Below, piece by piece: positions 10,161 through 19,833 of a stretch of DNA of 64,000 bases. The notes under the pieces were generated by a model that saw only the letters and a list, made by a program, of their open reading frames with translations, made no database searches and was not told where the DNA came from. The stretch spans positions 62,001-126,000 of the forward strand of contig NZ_FNAS01000001.1 of the NCBI RefSeq assembly GCF_900101995.1. The letters run 5' to 3'. The position numbers were made by a program, and so were the translations under genes. Origin of the DNA: Riemerella columbipharyngis. Its GTDB lineage: Bacteria > Bacteroidota > Bacteroidia > Flavobacteriales > Weeksellaceae. Positions within the stretch are counted from its first letter, which is position 1. Every line of letters begins with the position of its first letter.

Positions 10161-10191
10161 TTTGACAAGTCAAAATTGCATCTTATATTTG
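10161..10191 (+). promoter_or_regulatory. Promoter with overlapping operator-like inverted repeat
   Basis: TTG (10162-10164) and TATATTTG (10184-10191) are exactly 19 bases apart, a textbook Bacteroidota promoter pointing right. The -33 region lies inside the inverted repeat TTTGAC-AA-GTCAAA (10161-10174), placed as an XRE repressor operator would be. Confidence 0.7.
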
Positions 10192-10227
10192 TCTAATCAA
10201 ATGCTATATATGACAAATTTTAAAATT

Positions 10228-10992
10228 ATGAAAACAAAATTACTTTTATTATTTATGTTTATTTTCAAAATTCATTTGCTCAATACAATACAAATGATGA
10301 AAATGATTCATTTATCCTTATAACTGTTAAGGTTATATTGGCTATTCTTATATTTTATTTGTTATTTAGAGGTGTAAGCGTGGATAGAATCAAGAGGTAA
10401 AGAAAAATACCTGACTATTGATTCTTTTGGGGTAATTTATACTTTAGGATCCATTATAGTAATTAGCTTATTTGTATTGCATGTTTCTCAGGATGAATCA
10501 GAAAACAAACCTCTTATTAGAATAATTTTAAAAATCATATGTGCGCCTATTGTTTGTGGAGAAGCAAGTAAACAAAATAAAAATAAATATCTTTGGTTTA
10601 TTTTAGGGGTAATAGAGTACCACGCTGCTTTATTAGTACTGATGAGGAGTAAAACTATTTTAAAGGTTGAGAAATCAAAAGATGAAAATATTCAAAAAGC
10701 AAATGAGGAATACATTGCAAAAATTAAAACCCTTGCTGAACTTAAAAATTCTGGAATTTTAAATGATGAAGAGCTGAAAATTAAAAAAGGCGAAATCCAA
10801 AATGAATATATACAAAAAATAGATAGAATAAGAGAATTAGCGATGGCTAATGCCAAAGAGAAAACCGAAGCGGAGCTATTTGAAAAACTAAAACAGGCTT
10901 ACAACAGTGGAATAATTACCCAAAAAGAATTTGAAGAAAAATTTTTGTCCCTTGTCGATTCTGAAAAAGACAAAGAATTTAAGAGAGAATAA
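10228..10992 (+). pseudogene. Frameshifted membrane protein with SHOCT-like tail
   Basis: Three frames join into one plausible protein. It starts MKTKLLLLFMFIF (ATG 10228), continues after a one-base deletion near 10267-10270 as NSFAQYNTNDENDSFILITV plus a hydrophobic helix to VSVDRI, and after a second shift near 10391-10397 continues as RGKEKYLTIDSFGVIYTLGS to the end at 10992. The first junction restores a signal peptide ending in SFAQ. The intact C-terminal part is open from about 10393. It has hydrophobic segments and a charged helical tail with two short-C-terminal-domain (SHOCT)-like stretches, LAELKNSGILNDEELKIKKGE and a later YNSGIITQKEFEEKF. Function unknown. It is divergent from the decayed XRE gene and shares its control region. 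Confidence 0.72.
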
Positions 10993-11121
10993 AGCTATTT
11001 AGTAAAATTAGGTCAAACATACAAAATTATATTTTAGAGATATCTGGAATGTATGTCTTTTGATTATAAGTTTGTTAGGTTTTTTATTCTTATGAGATGT
11101 ATTTGTACGGAGTAGCCTTAG

Positions 11122-12765
11122 TTACTTAAACTCTCGATAATAGGCGATAAGTCCGTTGGTGGAGCTGTCGTGGTCGAGCCGAGATTTTTCGTCTTCGATT
11201 TCGGACAATATTTTACCGGCTAAAACTTTCCCCAGCTCTACGCCAAATTGGTCGAAGCTGAAAACATTCCAGATTACACCTTGTACAAAAATTTTATGCT
11301 CGTATAATGCAATCAGTTGCCCTAATGAAAAAGGTGTTAATTCCTTAAATAGAAATGTGTTCGTAGGTTTGTTGCCTCTAAAAATTTTATAAGGTAACGA
11401 CGCTTGAATTTCGTCTGTATTTTTTCCCGATTGCTCTAATTCGGCTCTCACCTCTTCCTCTGTTTTGCCAAATGCCAATGCTTCTGTTTGAGCAAAGACA
11501 TTTGCCAGCAGTTTCTCCTGATGGTCCGAAATCTTATTGCACGAATGAACATAGGCAATAAAATCCGATGGGATAAGCGAAGTCCCTTGGTGGATAAGCT
11601 GGTAAAAAGCGTGCTGCCCATTAGTACCAGGTTCCCCCCAAATGACAGGTCCCGTAGCATAATCTACAAAGTCTCTGTTTCTATCTGCCGACTTGCCATT
11701 GCTCTCCATATCCCCCTGCTGTAAATAAGCGGGAAAGCGTTCCAAATATTGTGAATAAGGTAATACAGCATAAGTATCCGCTGAGAAAAAATTGCGATAC
11801 CAAATCCCTAAAAGTCCCATCAATACGGGGATATTCTCCGAAAATTCCGTTGTTCTAAAATGCACATCCGTATCGTAAGCTCCTCTAAGCAATTCCTCAA
11901 AATGCATATAGCCTACAGCTAATACAATACTCAGCCCAATGGCACTCCATAGTGAATAGCGACCTCCTACCCAGTCCCAAAATTCAAAAATATTTTCTTC
12001 TAAAATTCCAAAATCTACTACGGCTTTTTTATTTGTAGAGAGTGCTACGAAATGCTTTGCTACATCGTCTTTTTGTGCATCCGATTTCAAAAACCAATCT
12101 TTTGCAGAATGGGCGTTCGTCATCGTTTCTTGTGTCGTAAAAGTTTTGGAAGCAATGATAAACAAAGTCGTTTCAGGATTAAGATTTTTCAAAGTTTCCG
12201 CAAGATGATTACCATCTACATTTGATACAAAGTGGATATTGAGCCTTGTTTTATAGTGCTGAAGAGCTTTGCATGCCATCACGGGGCCCAGATCCGATCC
12301 TCCGATACCGATATTCACGACATCCGTTATCGCCTTACCGCTAAAACCTTTATGTGTCCCGGAAATCACGCGTTCCGAGAATACTTTCATTTTAGATAAT
12401 ACGGCTTTAATGGAAGGCTTTACATCTTTGCCATCTACCAAAATCGGGGTATCCGAAAAATCTCTAAGTGCAGTGTGAAGGACGGCTCTGCCTTCCGTTT
12501 CATTGATTTTTTCTCCGGAGAACATGGCTTCTATTGCTGCTTTTAGCTGGCATTCTTCGGCAAGTTCAAGAAGGGTTTCCTTGACTTCGGAATTGATTAA
12601 GTTTTTAGAATAGTCAAAAAGGAAATGGTCTGTCTTCATCGAAAACTCAGAAAAACGGCGGCTGTTTTCATTAAACAATATCCTTAAATCAAATTTTTGA
12701 TTGTTAAATATTTGTTTTAATTTTTGCCAAGATTTAGTACTCTTAGGATTTATTTTTGGTAACAT
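11122..12765 (-). CDS. pgi: Glucose-6-phosphate isomerase
   Basis: Interconverts glucose-6-phosphate and fructose-6-phosphate in glycolysis and gluconeogenesis. At 547 residues it is the long E. coli-type form. Visible signatures are [19 protein letters not shown] (phosphosugar-binding loop), [26 protein letters not shown], and [20 protein letters not shown] with the catalytic region. The start [16 protein letters not shown] matches the family N-terminus. The gene stands alone on the minus strand between the decayed SHOCT locus and the PadR unit, with no obvious terminator in the 130 bases after it. Confidence 0.96.
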   Translation of the reverse strand: MLPKINPKSTKSWQKLKQIFNNQKFDLRILFNENSRRFSEFSMKTDHFLFDYSKNLINSEVKETLLELAEECQLKAAIEAMFSGEKINETEGRAVLHTALRDFSDTPILVDGKDVKPSIKAVLSKMKVFSERVISGTHKGFSGKAITDVVNIGIGGSDLGPVMACKALQHYKTRLNIHFVSNVDGNHLAETLKNLNPETTLFIIASKTFTTQETMTNAHSAKDWFLKSDAQKDDVAKHFVALSTNKKAVVDFGILEENIFEFWDWVGGRYSLWSAIGLSIVLAVGYMHFEELLRGAYDTDVHFRTTEFSENIPVLMGLLGIWYRNFFSADTYAVLPYSQYLERFPAYLQQGDMESNGKSADRNRDFVDYATGPVIWGEPGTNGQHAFYQLIHQGTSLIPSDFIAYVHSCNKISDHQEKLLANVFAQTEALAFGKTEEEVRAELEQSGKNTDEIQASLPYKIFRGNKPTNTFLFKELTPFSLGQLIALYEHKIFVQGVIWNVFSFDQFGVELGKVLAGKILSEIEDEKSRLDHDSSTNGLIAYYREFK

Positions 12766-12931
12766 ATTGTGTTTCTGTATTTATTGAATTTAATAAACCG
12801 CATAGCCTTTTATGCTAAAAAAGCCTACAAAGATAACTCTTTTTTGGATAATGGCTCTTGCACCGTCCTCCTCAGACTGATGCTTTTCCTTAAGATACAC
12901 CAAGCCAAAGCTCCTAATTATACTATGTTTA

Positions 12932-13705
12932 TTATAATTTTAGGTTGATTTTTCGTACTAATATTCTTATTGATTTTTTGTACTCTTGATAGCCCAAAAA
13001 TCCTCTAATGAAACAATAAACACTTATAAAAGGATAGAGTATAGGGATTAATTTAAAGAATATTAAAAAATATTGTAAAGCCTTAATTTCATTAGTAGAA
13101 AATGCTATCTCATTAATATTAAAAATAAAATGAGCTATTGAATAAATCGAATTAACATCACTACTATAATATGAAATAAAACTAAGAAAAGCTGTGACAG
13201 ACGCAAAAGAAAAACACGAACGAATTACATTCTGAAAAAAGCTAATATCTTTTTTGTAGCTACGCCGTGTACTTCTCATCACTTTCCAATCGAAAATCCA
13301 AATGAATATGATACTCACTAACACCAAAACCTGTAAAAATACCCAATAATAAACAGCGACATCAGGAAATTGCAATGCTAAAGCCACAAAAGCAAAAAAT
13401 AAAGCCATATATATTTTTAAGCTTTTAGAGAGCAAACTGCCTTTTATGGATTTTTCAGTCTCCTTTTGTATTCTTGTAATCTTTTTTTCTGTAGGTATCC
13501 AGGTTCTGTTTACCATCGTAAGATCTTCATTCCAATACGCTTTTGCATTAAGGAAAGCTTCATCAAAGGTACAGTTTTCATCCTTCATCTGAGCTTCTAT
13601 TTGTTCTGTCATATGGTCTTGCACCTCTACGAGAAGCTCCAGCGGCAAACGCTTTCTATTTAACAAATAATATATAATTTTCCGTGTTTGGTCTATCCTT
13701 AGCAT
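12932..13705 (-). CDS. Membrane protein of a PadR-linked unit
   Basis: A 257-residue protein. Residues 1-85 are soluble and charged (MLRIDQTRKIIYYLLNRKRL..., then a helical stretch with EAFLNAKAYWNEDL), resembling the cytoplasmic prefix of PadR-associated permease-like proteins. About four hydrophobic helices follow, for example IYMALFFAFVALALQF and YWVFLQVLVLVSIIFIWIF. It overlaps the upstream padR gene by seven bases (13699-13705), so the two are translationally coupled. PadR partners of this sort are often envelope or transport proteins controlled by the repressor. No catalytic motif is visible and the function is unknown. Confidence 0.75.
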   Translation of the reverse strand: MLRIDQTRKIIYYLLNRKRLPLELLVEVQDHMTEQIEAQMKDENCTFDEAFLNAKAYWNEDLTMVNRTWIPTEKKITRIQKETEKSIKGSLLSKSLKIYMALFFAFVALALQFPDVAVYYWVFLQVLVLVSIIFIWIFDWKVMRSTRRSYKKDISFFQNVIRSCFSFASVTAFLSFISYYSSDVNSIYSIAHFIFNINEIAFSTNEIKALQYFLIFFKLIPILYPFISVYCFIRGFLGYQEYKKSIRILVRKINLKL

Positions 13706-14040
13706 AGTTTTGTCATTTTAAGATTGAAAATAGTATTCAGATTTGAGATATAGCTTACCATTTCCTCCTCTTTTTCCACTTGGTAGCGTTTCCCTTTTTC
13801 TGTGAGGAAATAGTACTTTCGGTCTCTCCCGTTGATATTTTGCACTTCGGATTCTATGATGCCATCGTTTTCCAATTTATGCAAAATAGGATATAGTGCT
13901 CCTTCTGTCATTGCCAGATGCCCGCTCGTCAGTTCCTTTGCCTGCTGAGTCATCTGATAACCGTACATTTTTTCACTTCTTGCAAGAAGTTTCAGGATAA
14001 TATTCTGTAGCGTTCCTTTGTATAAAGCATTCTTTTTCAT
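13699..14040 (-). CDS. PadR-family transcriptional regulator
   Basis: A 113-residue winged-helix repressor. The PadR pattern is clear: NIILKLLARSEKMYGYQMTQ (recognition region), LAMTEGALYPILHKLENDGI and the beta-wing REKYYFLT-like segment DRKYYFLTEKGKRY. It probably represses its own operon, whose second gene is the membrane protein that overlaps its 3' end. A TATATTTG -7-like element lies upstream on the minus strand (14063-14070). A second PadR gene of similar size sits at 48571-48903, paired with a PspC protein. Confidence 0.92.
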   Translation of the reverse strand: MKKNALYKGTLQNIILKLLARSEKMYGYQMTQQAKELTSGHLAMTEGALYPILHKLENDGIIESEVQNINGRDRKYYFLTEKGKRYQVEKEEEMVSYISNLNTIFNLKMTKLC

Positions 14041-14255
14041 AAATGATAAAATTAATACATCACAAATATATGCATAATTTTCTTATATATTAAAATTAAA
14101 CTTAATTATTAACCTCTTAGACGAATATTCGTTTTTCTTAAATGAGTGAGAGTAAATATTTTGAGACTATTGTAGTCAGTGGCTTTGTGATAAAAGTCAT
14201 ATTTTTTTATTTAGAATTATTATATTTTAAATTTTATCTTTGCAAAAAAAAAGCT

Positions 14256-17200
14256 TTGGAAAAAGGATTACGCGATTTTTATGGGAGGTTACTGCCTATT
14301 TCTGTGTTGTTATTCTTAAGTCAAAATATGGAAGCTCAGAAAGATTCCATAAAGAATAAAGATATAGAAGAGGTCGTAATAACAGGCTACAACAAAGTAA
14401 AGAACAGAGTATTCACCGGATCGGCAGTACAAGTTAAACTAAAAGATATTCAGCTAAACGGAGTAGCTGATGTTTCTCGAATGTTGGAAGGGAGAGTTGC
14501 CGGTCTTAATATCCAAAATGTAACAGGAACATTCGGTTCTGCACCAAGGATAAACATTCGTGGAGGTGCCTCTATCACGGGGAATGTACAACCGCTCTGG
14601 GTAATCGATGGTGCGGTGTATGAAGATATTGTAAGTCTTACCTTAGACCAATTGGTTTCAGGGGATGCTGTTACGCTGATCAGTTCGGCAATTGCCGGTA
14701 TCAATCCTTCTGACATACAAGATATACAAGTACTGAAAGATGCTTCTGCAACCTCTATGTACGGTGCGAGAGCTCTAAACGGAGTGATTGTAATTACGAC
14801 GAAATCAGGGAAAAGAAATTCCGCTAATAAAATATCTTACAATTATGAACAATCCTATAGAGATATTCCGTCTTATAATGATTATGACTTGCTAAATTCG
14901 CAAGAAACGATGTCTATATATAGAGAAATGGAAAACAAAGGCTATTTCTCTATGGCTAATACTTACTACGGCAGAAGAGCCGGCGTTTATTATCAAATGT
15001 ATGATGCCATCAATACATTTGACCCCAATACTGGGAAATTCCTTTTGGAGAACACAGAAGATGCAAGGCTTGCTTTTTTAAGAAAATACGAATATGCCAA
15101 TACTGATTGGTTCAAACAGCTATTTAGAATTACTCCGACACAAAATCATACCATTAGCTTTTCTGGAGGAGGTAAAAATACAGCTGCTTACGCATCTTTA
15201 GGATTTTTCAATGATACGGGGTGGTCTATTACAGATGAGGTAAAAAGACTCACTGCCAATATGAAAAATACCTTTTATATTAACAACAAACTCAAAGTAG
15301 AACTCGCCGCTCAAGGAAATATTCGGAAACAGAAAGCTCCCGGTACTTTTTCTCAAAGAAAAAACACTGTAATCGGCTCCTATGAGAGAGATTTTGATAT
15401 AAATCCGTTCTCCTATGCACTGGGAACCAGTAGGACTCTGAGAGCAAAAGACGAAAATGGAAATTTAGAATATTATAGAAACAACTGGGCTCCTTTTAAT
15501 ATTCTTAATGAATATAATAATAACTATATGGATATTAATGTATTGGATTTCAAAATACAAACGGAGCTTGAATATAAAATTAATAAAAAATTAACCGCTA
15601 ACTTCTTAGCGGTCGCCCGAAAAGCTCAAACAAAATCTAGACATTATATAAAAGAAAATTCTAATACCGTCCTTGCTTTTAGAGCTAATGATAATGCTAA
15701 GGTGGCAGACGAAAATATTTATCTCTTCAAAGACCCGGACCACCCTTTGGCTTTGCCTCAATCGGCTTTACCTAATGGTGGAATTTTTAACCAAACAGAT
15801 AACAGCTTGGAAAGTTATCTGGTAAGAGCCTCCTTAGATTATAGTAAAAGATGGAATGCCCATGATTTAAAGTTATTCGGATTCAGCGAAGTAAGATATG
15901 CAGACAGAACGGTATCGCCGTTCCAAGGCTACGGTATTCAGTATGATAGAGGAAATCAAATCTATACCTCGCCTTTGATTTTTCAGAAACTAATCAATGA
16001 CAATATCGACTACTTCGGGCTTATGATGCGTAGGGACAGAGGCGTTACATTCTCTGCAAATGCCACCTATGCCTACAACAATAAGTATGTGATAAATGCC
16101 GTAGGAAACTATGAAGGCTCTAATATCGCAGGAAAAGGTAGTAGAACACGCTGGCTGCCTACATGGAATGTCGGTGCGAAATGGAATATTCATAAGGAAA
16201 ACTTCCTTAGCAATACGCCTTGGATTAGCACTTTGGCGCTTCGTGGCAGCTATGGTCTCACTGCAAAAATGAATGAAAATGCCATCAATTCCTTGGCGGT
16301 ATTCAAAAGTGCCATCACCAATCGCTACAATATCAAAGACCGAGAAAATGAGCTAAACATACTCTATTTGGAAAATAGAGACCTTACTTGGGAAAAAATG
16401 TACGAAACCAACTTAGGACTGGACTTAGGACTATTTGGTAATAGACTTAATACCACAGTAGATGTTTATTCAAGAAAGTCTTTTGACTTAATAGACCTCA
16501 TCCGAACCTCAGGGGTAGGCGGGCAATATTATAAGTATGCCAATTTCGGTGATATGGAGACAAAAGGGATAGAGTTTACCCTCAATTCTACCAATATAAA
16601 AAACGATAATTTTGAGTGGCAGACCAACCTTAGCTTAAGCTACTACAAACAAAAAATAACAAGATTACTCAACAACCCAAATACTTTTGACTTAGTATCA
16701 GGAACAGGACAAGGTAATGTGGTAGGTTATGCGAGAGGCTCTATTTTTTCTTTTGATTTTGCGGGGCTTAACTCTGAAGGACTGCCGACTTTTAATTTTG
16801 AAGATTATCCATTCCAAGGCAATATACCTTACCAAAATATATCAGGGGCTGATTTTTTAGATACAAATTATTCTCTTTCTTACCTTAAATACAATGGTAG
16901 TGTGGAGCCTAATTTCACGGGTGGATTTTCCAATACATTCTCATACAAAAACTTCTCGTTGTCTTTCTTTGTAACCTTCCAAGCCGGAAATAAGATTAGA
17001 CTAAAACCTACTTATGATGCGGCTTATGGAGACCTTAATGTATTTTCAAAATATTACTTTGATCGTTGGGTAAATCCGGGAGACGAAGCTAAAACCAATG
17101 TGCCTGTAATTCCTTCTCAAGATCTTATCTCTTTACTCGGAAAAGAAAATATAGAAAGAGCTTATAACACTTATAATTACTCTCAGCTAAGAATAGCAGA

Positions 17201-17429
17201 CGGTAGTTTTGTGAGAATGAAGAGTATATCATTAGGGTATAAAGTGCCGGAAGTGTATAGTAAAAGATGGGGCGTATCTTCGTTATCTTTCAGACTGCAA
17301 GCGGTAAACCCATTTTTAATCTATTCGGATAAAAAACTAAACGGGCAAGATCCCGAGTTTTATAGAGCCGGAGGAGTGGCTGTACCTATTACGAAACAAT
17401 ATTCTATTAGTTTAAATCTTGGATTCTAA
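14256..17429 (+). CDS. SusC/RagA-family TonB-dependent outer-membrane receptor
   Basis: Outer-membrane barrel that imports a ligand captured by its SusD partner, powered by TonB. The open frame begins at 14142, but a TATCTTTG -7-like element at 14235-14242 lies inside it, and TTG at 14256 gives a proper signal peptide (MEKGLRDFYGRLLPIS... to NMEAQ), so I place the start there. The plug shows IEEVVITGYNKV, GRVAGLNIQNVTG, INIRGGASI, PLWVIDGAVYED and DIQDIQVLKDASATSMYGAR. The usual N-terminal carboxypeptidase-like domain is missing. The barrel ends in a typical aromatic residue (ISLNLGF). The SusD gene follows after five bases. The long iron-linked block downstream suggests the ligand is not a glycan. 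Confidence 0.9.
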   Translation: MEKGLRDFYGRLLPISVLLFLSQNMEAQKDSIKNKDIEEVVITGYNKVKNRVFTGSAVQVKLKDIQLNGVADVSRMLEGRVAGLNIQNVTGTFGSAPRINIRGGASITGNVQPLWVIDGAVYEDIVSLTLDQLVSGDAVTLISSAIAGINPSDIQDIQVLKDASATSMYGARALNGVIVITTKSGKRNSANKISYNYEQSYRDIPSYNDYDLLNSQETMSIYREMENKGYFSMANTYYGRRAGVYYQMYDAINTFDPNTGKFLLENTEDARLAFLRKYEYANTDWFKQLFRITPTQNHTISFSGGGKNTAAYASLGFFNDTGWSITDEVKRLTANMKNTFYINNKLKVELAAQGNIRKQKAPGTFSQRKNTVIGSYERDFDINPFSYALGTSRTLRAKDENGNLEYYRNNWAPFNILNEYNNNYMDINVLDFKIQTELEYKINKKLTANFLAVARKAQTKSRHYIKENSNTVLAFRANDNAKVADENIYLFKDPDHPLALPQSALPNGGIFNQTDNSLESYLVRASLDYSKRWNAHDLKLFGFSEVRYADRTVSPFQGYGIQYDRGNQIYTSPLIFQKLINDNIDYFGLMMRRDRGVTFSANATYAYNNKYVINAVGNYEGSNIAGKGSRTRWLPTWNVGAKWNIHKENFLSNTPWISTLALRGSYGLTAKMNENAINSLAVFKSAITNRYNIKDRENELNILYLENRDLTWEKMYETNLGLDLGLFGNRLNTTVDVYSRKSFDLIDLIRTSGVGGQYYKYANFGDMETKGIEFTLNSTNIKNDNFEWQTNLSLSYYKQKITRLLNNPNTFDLVSGTGQGNVVGYARGSIFSFDFAGLNSEGLPTFNFEDYPFQGNIPYQNISGADFLDTNYSLSYLKYNGSVEPNFTGGFSNTFSYKNFSLSFFVTFQAGNKIRLKPTYDAAYGDLNVFSKYYFDRWVNPGDEAKTNVPVIPSQDLISLLGKENIERAYNTYNYSQLRIADGSFVRMKSISLGYKVPEVYSKRWGVSSLSFRLQAVNPFLIYSDKKLNGQDPEFYRAGGVAVPITKQYSISLNLGF

Positions 17430-17434
17430 CGACT

Positions 17435-18913
17435 ATGATGAAAAAAATTATATTACTTTTACTAAGTTTTACTGTTGTTTCTTGCAATCGGTATTTGGAT
17501 GTATCACCTGATTCCCAGTTAGATATTAACATTGATTCGGAAGATAAAATCGCTGAGCTTCTTACTGCTGCGTATCCTAAGGCGAGTTATTTCCCAATTT
17601 TGGAAACAATGAGCGACAATGCAGAGGAAGTGAGCGGAGGCGTTCATACCAACCTCAACGAAGCAATGTATTATTGGAGAGATTTTGAGCAAGAAGATAT
17701 CGATACTCCGCTTAATTATTGGAACGATGCCTATCGGGGAATAGCCCAAGCCAATCATGCGTTGGAATACTTAAAACAATATCCTCAAAAAACAGGACGA
17801 ATAAAAGCACTCTACGGAGAAGCATTATTGCTCAGAGCTTATCTGCATTTTATGCTTGTGAATATTTGGGCTAAGCCTTATAGCCCAAATTCCGATGCAC
17901 CAGGAATACCTTATGTTACCCATCCGGAAAAAAATGCTATTCCTAAATACAAAAGGCTTACGGTAGGGGAGGTTTATGATAAAATAGAAGAGGATATGCT
18001 TTTGGGTATCGCTGCTTTAGATGAACAATATTATAAAATCCCTAAATACCATTTTAACAAAAAGGCAGCTTATGCCTTTGCTGCAAGATTCTATCTGTAC
18101 AAAGGGGAATGGGATAAAGTTATTGCATATTCTGATTATATATTGGAAAACGATCCTCTTCCTAAAATAAGAGATTGGGCAAATAAATACCAAAGTTATA
18201 TTACGACACCTTATCTGATTCCAAGGGTTTATTCCTCTGTAGATGAACCTGCCAATTTATTGATTACCTATACTCAATCCCGTTGGAAAAGAAATTTGTC
18301 AGACGCAAAATATGCTATGAGTGAGAATCTTAGGAGCAAGCTGTTTTCTAATTTTGCATCTAAGTACTCCGCTTCTTTTTGGTATATTACAAAGGGAAAT
18401 AGCCTTACCGGAAATAGATATGTGGATAAATTTACAGAGCTTCAGAAATTTCAAGACGAGGGAAGTAATCCTAGAGAACTCTACACCCCTAATGTACTAT
18501 TCACTACAGATGAAGTACTACTTAATAGAGCAGAGGCCTATGCTATGAAGCAAAAATATGATGATGCCGTAAACGACATTATTACCTTTATGAAAAATAA
18601 ATCTCAAAAAACTTTTATTAAAGACGAACTGTTAGTAGCTTTCCAAGATGGGCAAGAAAACTATACTCCTTTCTATCCTCTTACATTCTATCAAGGTTCT
18701 TTGGTAAATGCTATTGCGGAACTGAGGAGAAGAGAATTTGTACACGAAGGACTGAGATGGTTTGACATTAAAAGATTTTACCTTACCGTAAACAGAAACA
18801 AAGCCGGTGACGAATACGATATCAATAAAATACTAAAAAAAGAAGATCCGAGAAAATTATTGCAAATCCCTCTACAAGCCCAAAGATTAGGCTTAGAAGC
18901 TAACCCAAGATAA
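17435..18913 (+). CDS. SusD/RagB-family surface lipoprotein
   Basis: Surface-exposed substrate-binding lipoprotein that lids the SusC barrel. The signal peptide ends in a lipobox (TVVSCNRYLDVSPDSQLD), and the YLDVSP start is typical of SusD. The body has the helical TPR-like pattern, with NYWNDAYRGIAQANHALEYL near residue 95 and GEALLLRAYLHFMLVNIWA near 130. The C-terminal family signature is AIAELRRREFVHEGLRWFDIKRF. At 492 residues it is full length. The stop TAA overlaps the next ATG by one base, so the downstream lipoprotein gene is translationally coupled. This places it in the same transcript as the imelysin and receptor genes. Confidence 0.92.
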   Translation: MMKKIILLLLSFTVVSCNRYLDVSPDSQLDINIDSEDKIAELLTAAYPKASYFPILETMSDNAEEVSGGVHTNLNEAMYYWRDFEQEDIDTPLNYWNDAYRGIAQANHALEYLKQYPQKTGRIKALYGEALLLRAYLHFMLVNIWAKPYSPNSDAPGIPYVTHPEKNAIPKYKRLTVGEVYDKIEEDMLLGIAALDEQYYKIPKYHFNKKAAYAFAARFYLYKGEWDKVIAYSDYILENDPLPKIRDWANKYQSYITTPYLIPRVYSSVDEPANLLITYTQSRWKRNLSDAKYAMSENLRSKLFSNFASKYSASFWYITKGNSLTGNRYVDKFTELQKFQDEGSNPRELYTPNVLFTTDEVLLNRAEAYAMKQKYDDAVNDIITFMKNKSQKTFIKDELLVAFQDGQENYTPFYPLTFYQGSLVNAIAELRRREFVHEGLRWFDIKRFYLTVNRNKAGDEYDINKILKKEDPRKLLQIPLQAQRLGLEANPR

Positions 18914-19833
18914 TGAAAAAAATGAGAAGAATAGTTGCTATTATTATACCTGCATTATTGTTATTTATTTCTTGTAACAATAGAGATGAACTCAACGAAG
19001 AGTCTGTCCTCGTGAAAGAAATAAAAAATAATGACGAACTAGATACTTGGCTTTATAACAATTATACAAAGTCTTATAATATAGACGTAAAATACCGATG
19101 GGATGCTAATAATATAGGGCTATCTAATACTACAACTCCGGTAGAAAGAGAACAAGTAAAGCCTACTATGGAAGCTCTAAAAATACTTCTAATAGAACCC
19201 TATAAGAAAGTTACCGGTGATAATTTTCTAAAAACTTATGCTCCTAAAGAAATCTATCTCTACGGCAGTAGAAATTTAGACACAGAAGGATATGAACAGA
19301 TAAAAAGTAATCACACGCCTTTGCAGATGCCGCTATTTAGGGTTAATGACTTCAAAAAAACAGATTCTGCCTCTGTGGTCAAAATACTTAGAATGGCTCA
19401 ACACCACTTTATAAAAGCTCTAATTCATAAAAAGCCTTTTGATAAAGAAGCTTTTTTTGCACTTAATTTTTATAGTTATAATGATAATTGGGGACAGCTG
19501 GATCCCGATAAGCTATATGATTTAGCATCCAGAGCTTCTGATTTTGGCTATTATAGTATGTTTGCAGCAAGGGGCGGCGTAGAAGAGGACTTTGCAGAAA
19601 CTGCTAGTGCATTACTTTGCAATACCAAACAAGAAGTAGATGATATGATATATAGCTATGCCGGCTACGAAGACCCTTATGTTCCTGATGATAAAATTAG
19701 GGCTAAAAATGCTATAAAAACTTTAGAGGCTAAAAGAGATTTTATTATAAAATATTTTAAAGATAATTTTGATGTTAATTTCAAAAGGTTACAGTTTGAA
19801 ACTAATGTCCAACTTAAAACTTACATAAGATGA
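18913..19833 (+). CDS. Zinc-metallopeptidase-like lipoprotein with degenerate active site
   Basis: A 306-residue lipoprotein (LLFISCNNRDE lipobox). Its layout resembles the putative zinc-binding metallopeptidase family often found third in SusCD loci: an early helical stretch, a central helix where family members carry HExxH, and a downstream EDFAE motif. Here the central helix reads AQHHFIKALIHKK (about residue 160), so the glutamate and second histidine of HExxH are absent, while EEDFAETASALLC (about 225) is kept. It is therefore probably not an active peptidase, and may be a binding subunit. The family call is by pattern and moderately sure. It overlaps the next gene by four bases. Confidence 0.65.
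   Translation: MKKMRRIVAIIIPALLLFISCNNRDELNEESVLVKEIKNNDELDTWLYNNYTKSYNIDVKYRWDANNIGLSNTTTPVEREQVKPTMEALKILLIEPYKKVTGDNFLKTYAPKEIYLYGSRNLDTEGYEQIKSNHTPLQMPLFRVNDFKKTDSASVVKILRMAQHHFIKALIHKKPFDKEAFFALNFYSYNDNWGQLDPDKLYDLASRASDFGYYSMFAARGGVEEDFAETASALLCNTKQEVDDMIYSYAGYEDPYVPDDKIRAKNAIKTLEAKRDFIIKYFKDNFDVNFKRLQFETNVQLKTYIR

Noticed and set aside
14142-14255. N-terminal extension of the first SusC
   Set aside because: Contains a promoter-like element and lacks a signal peptide before residue 39; the TTG start explains the data better.
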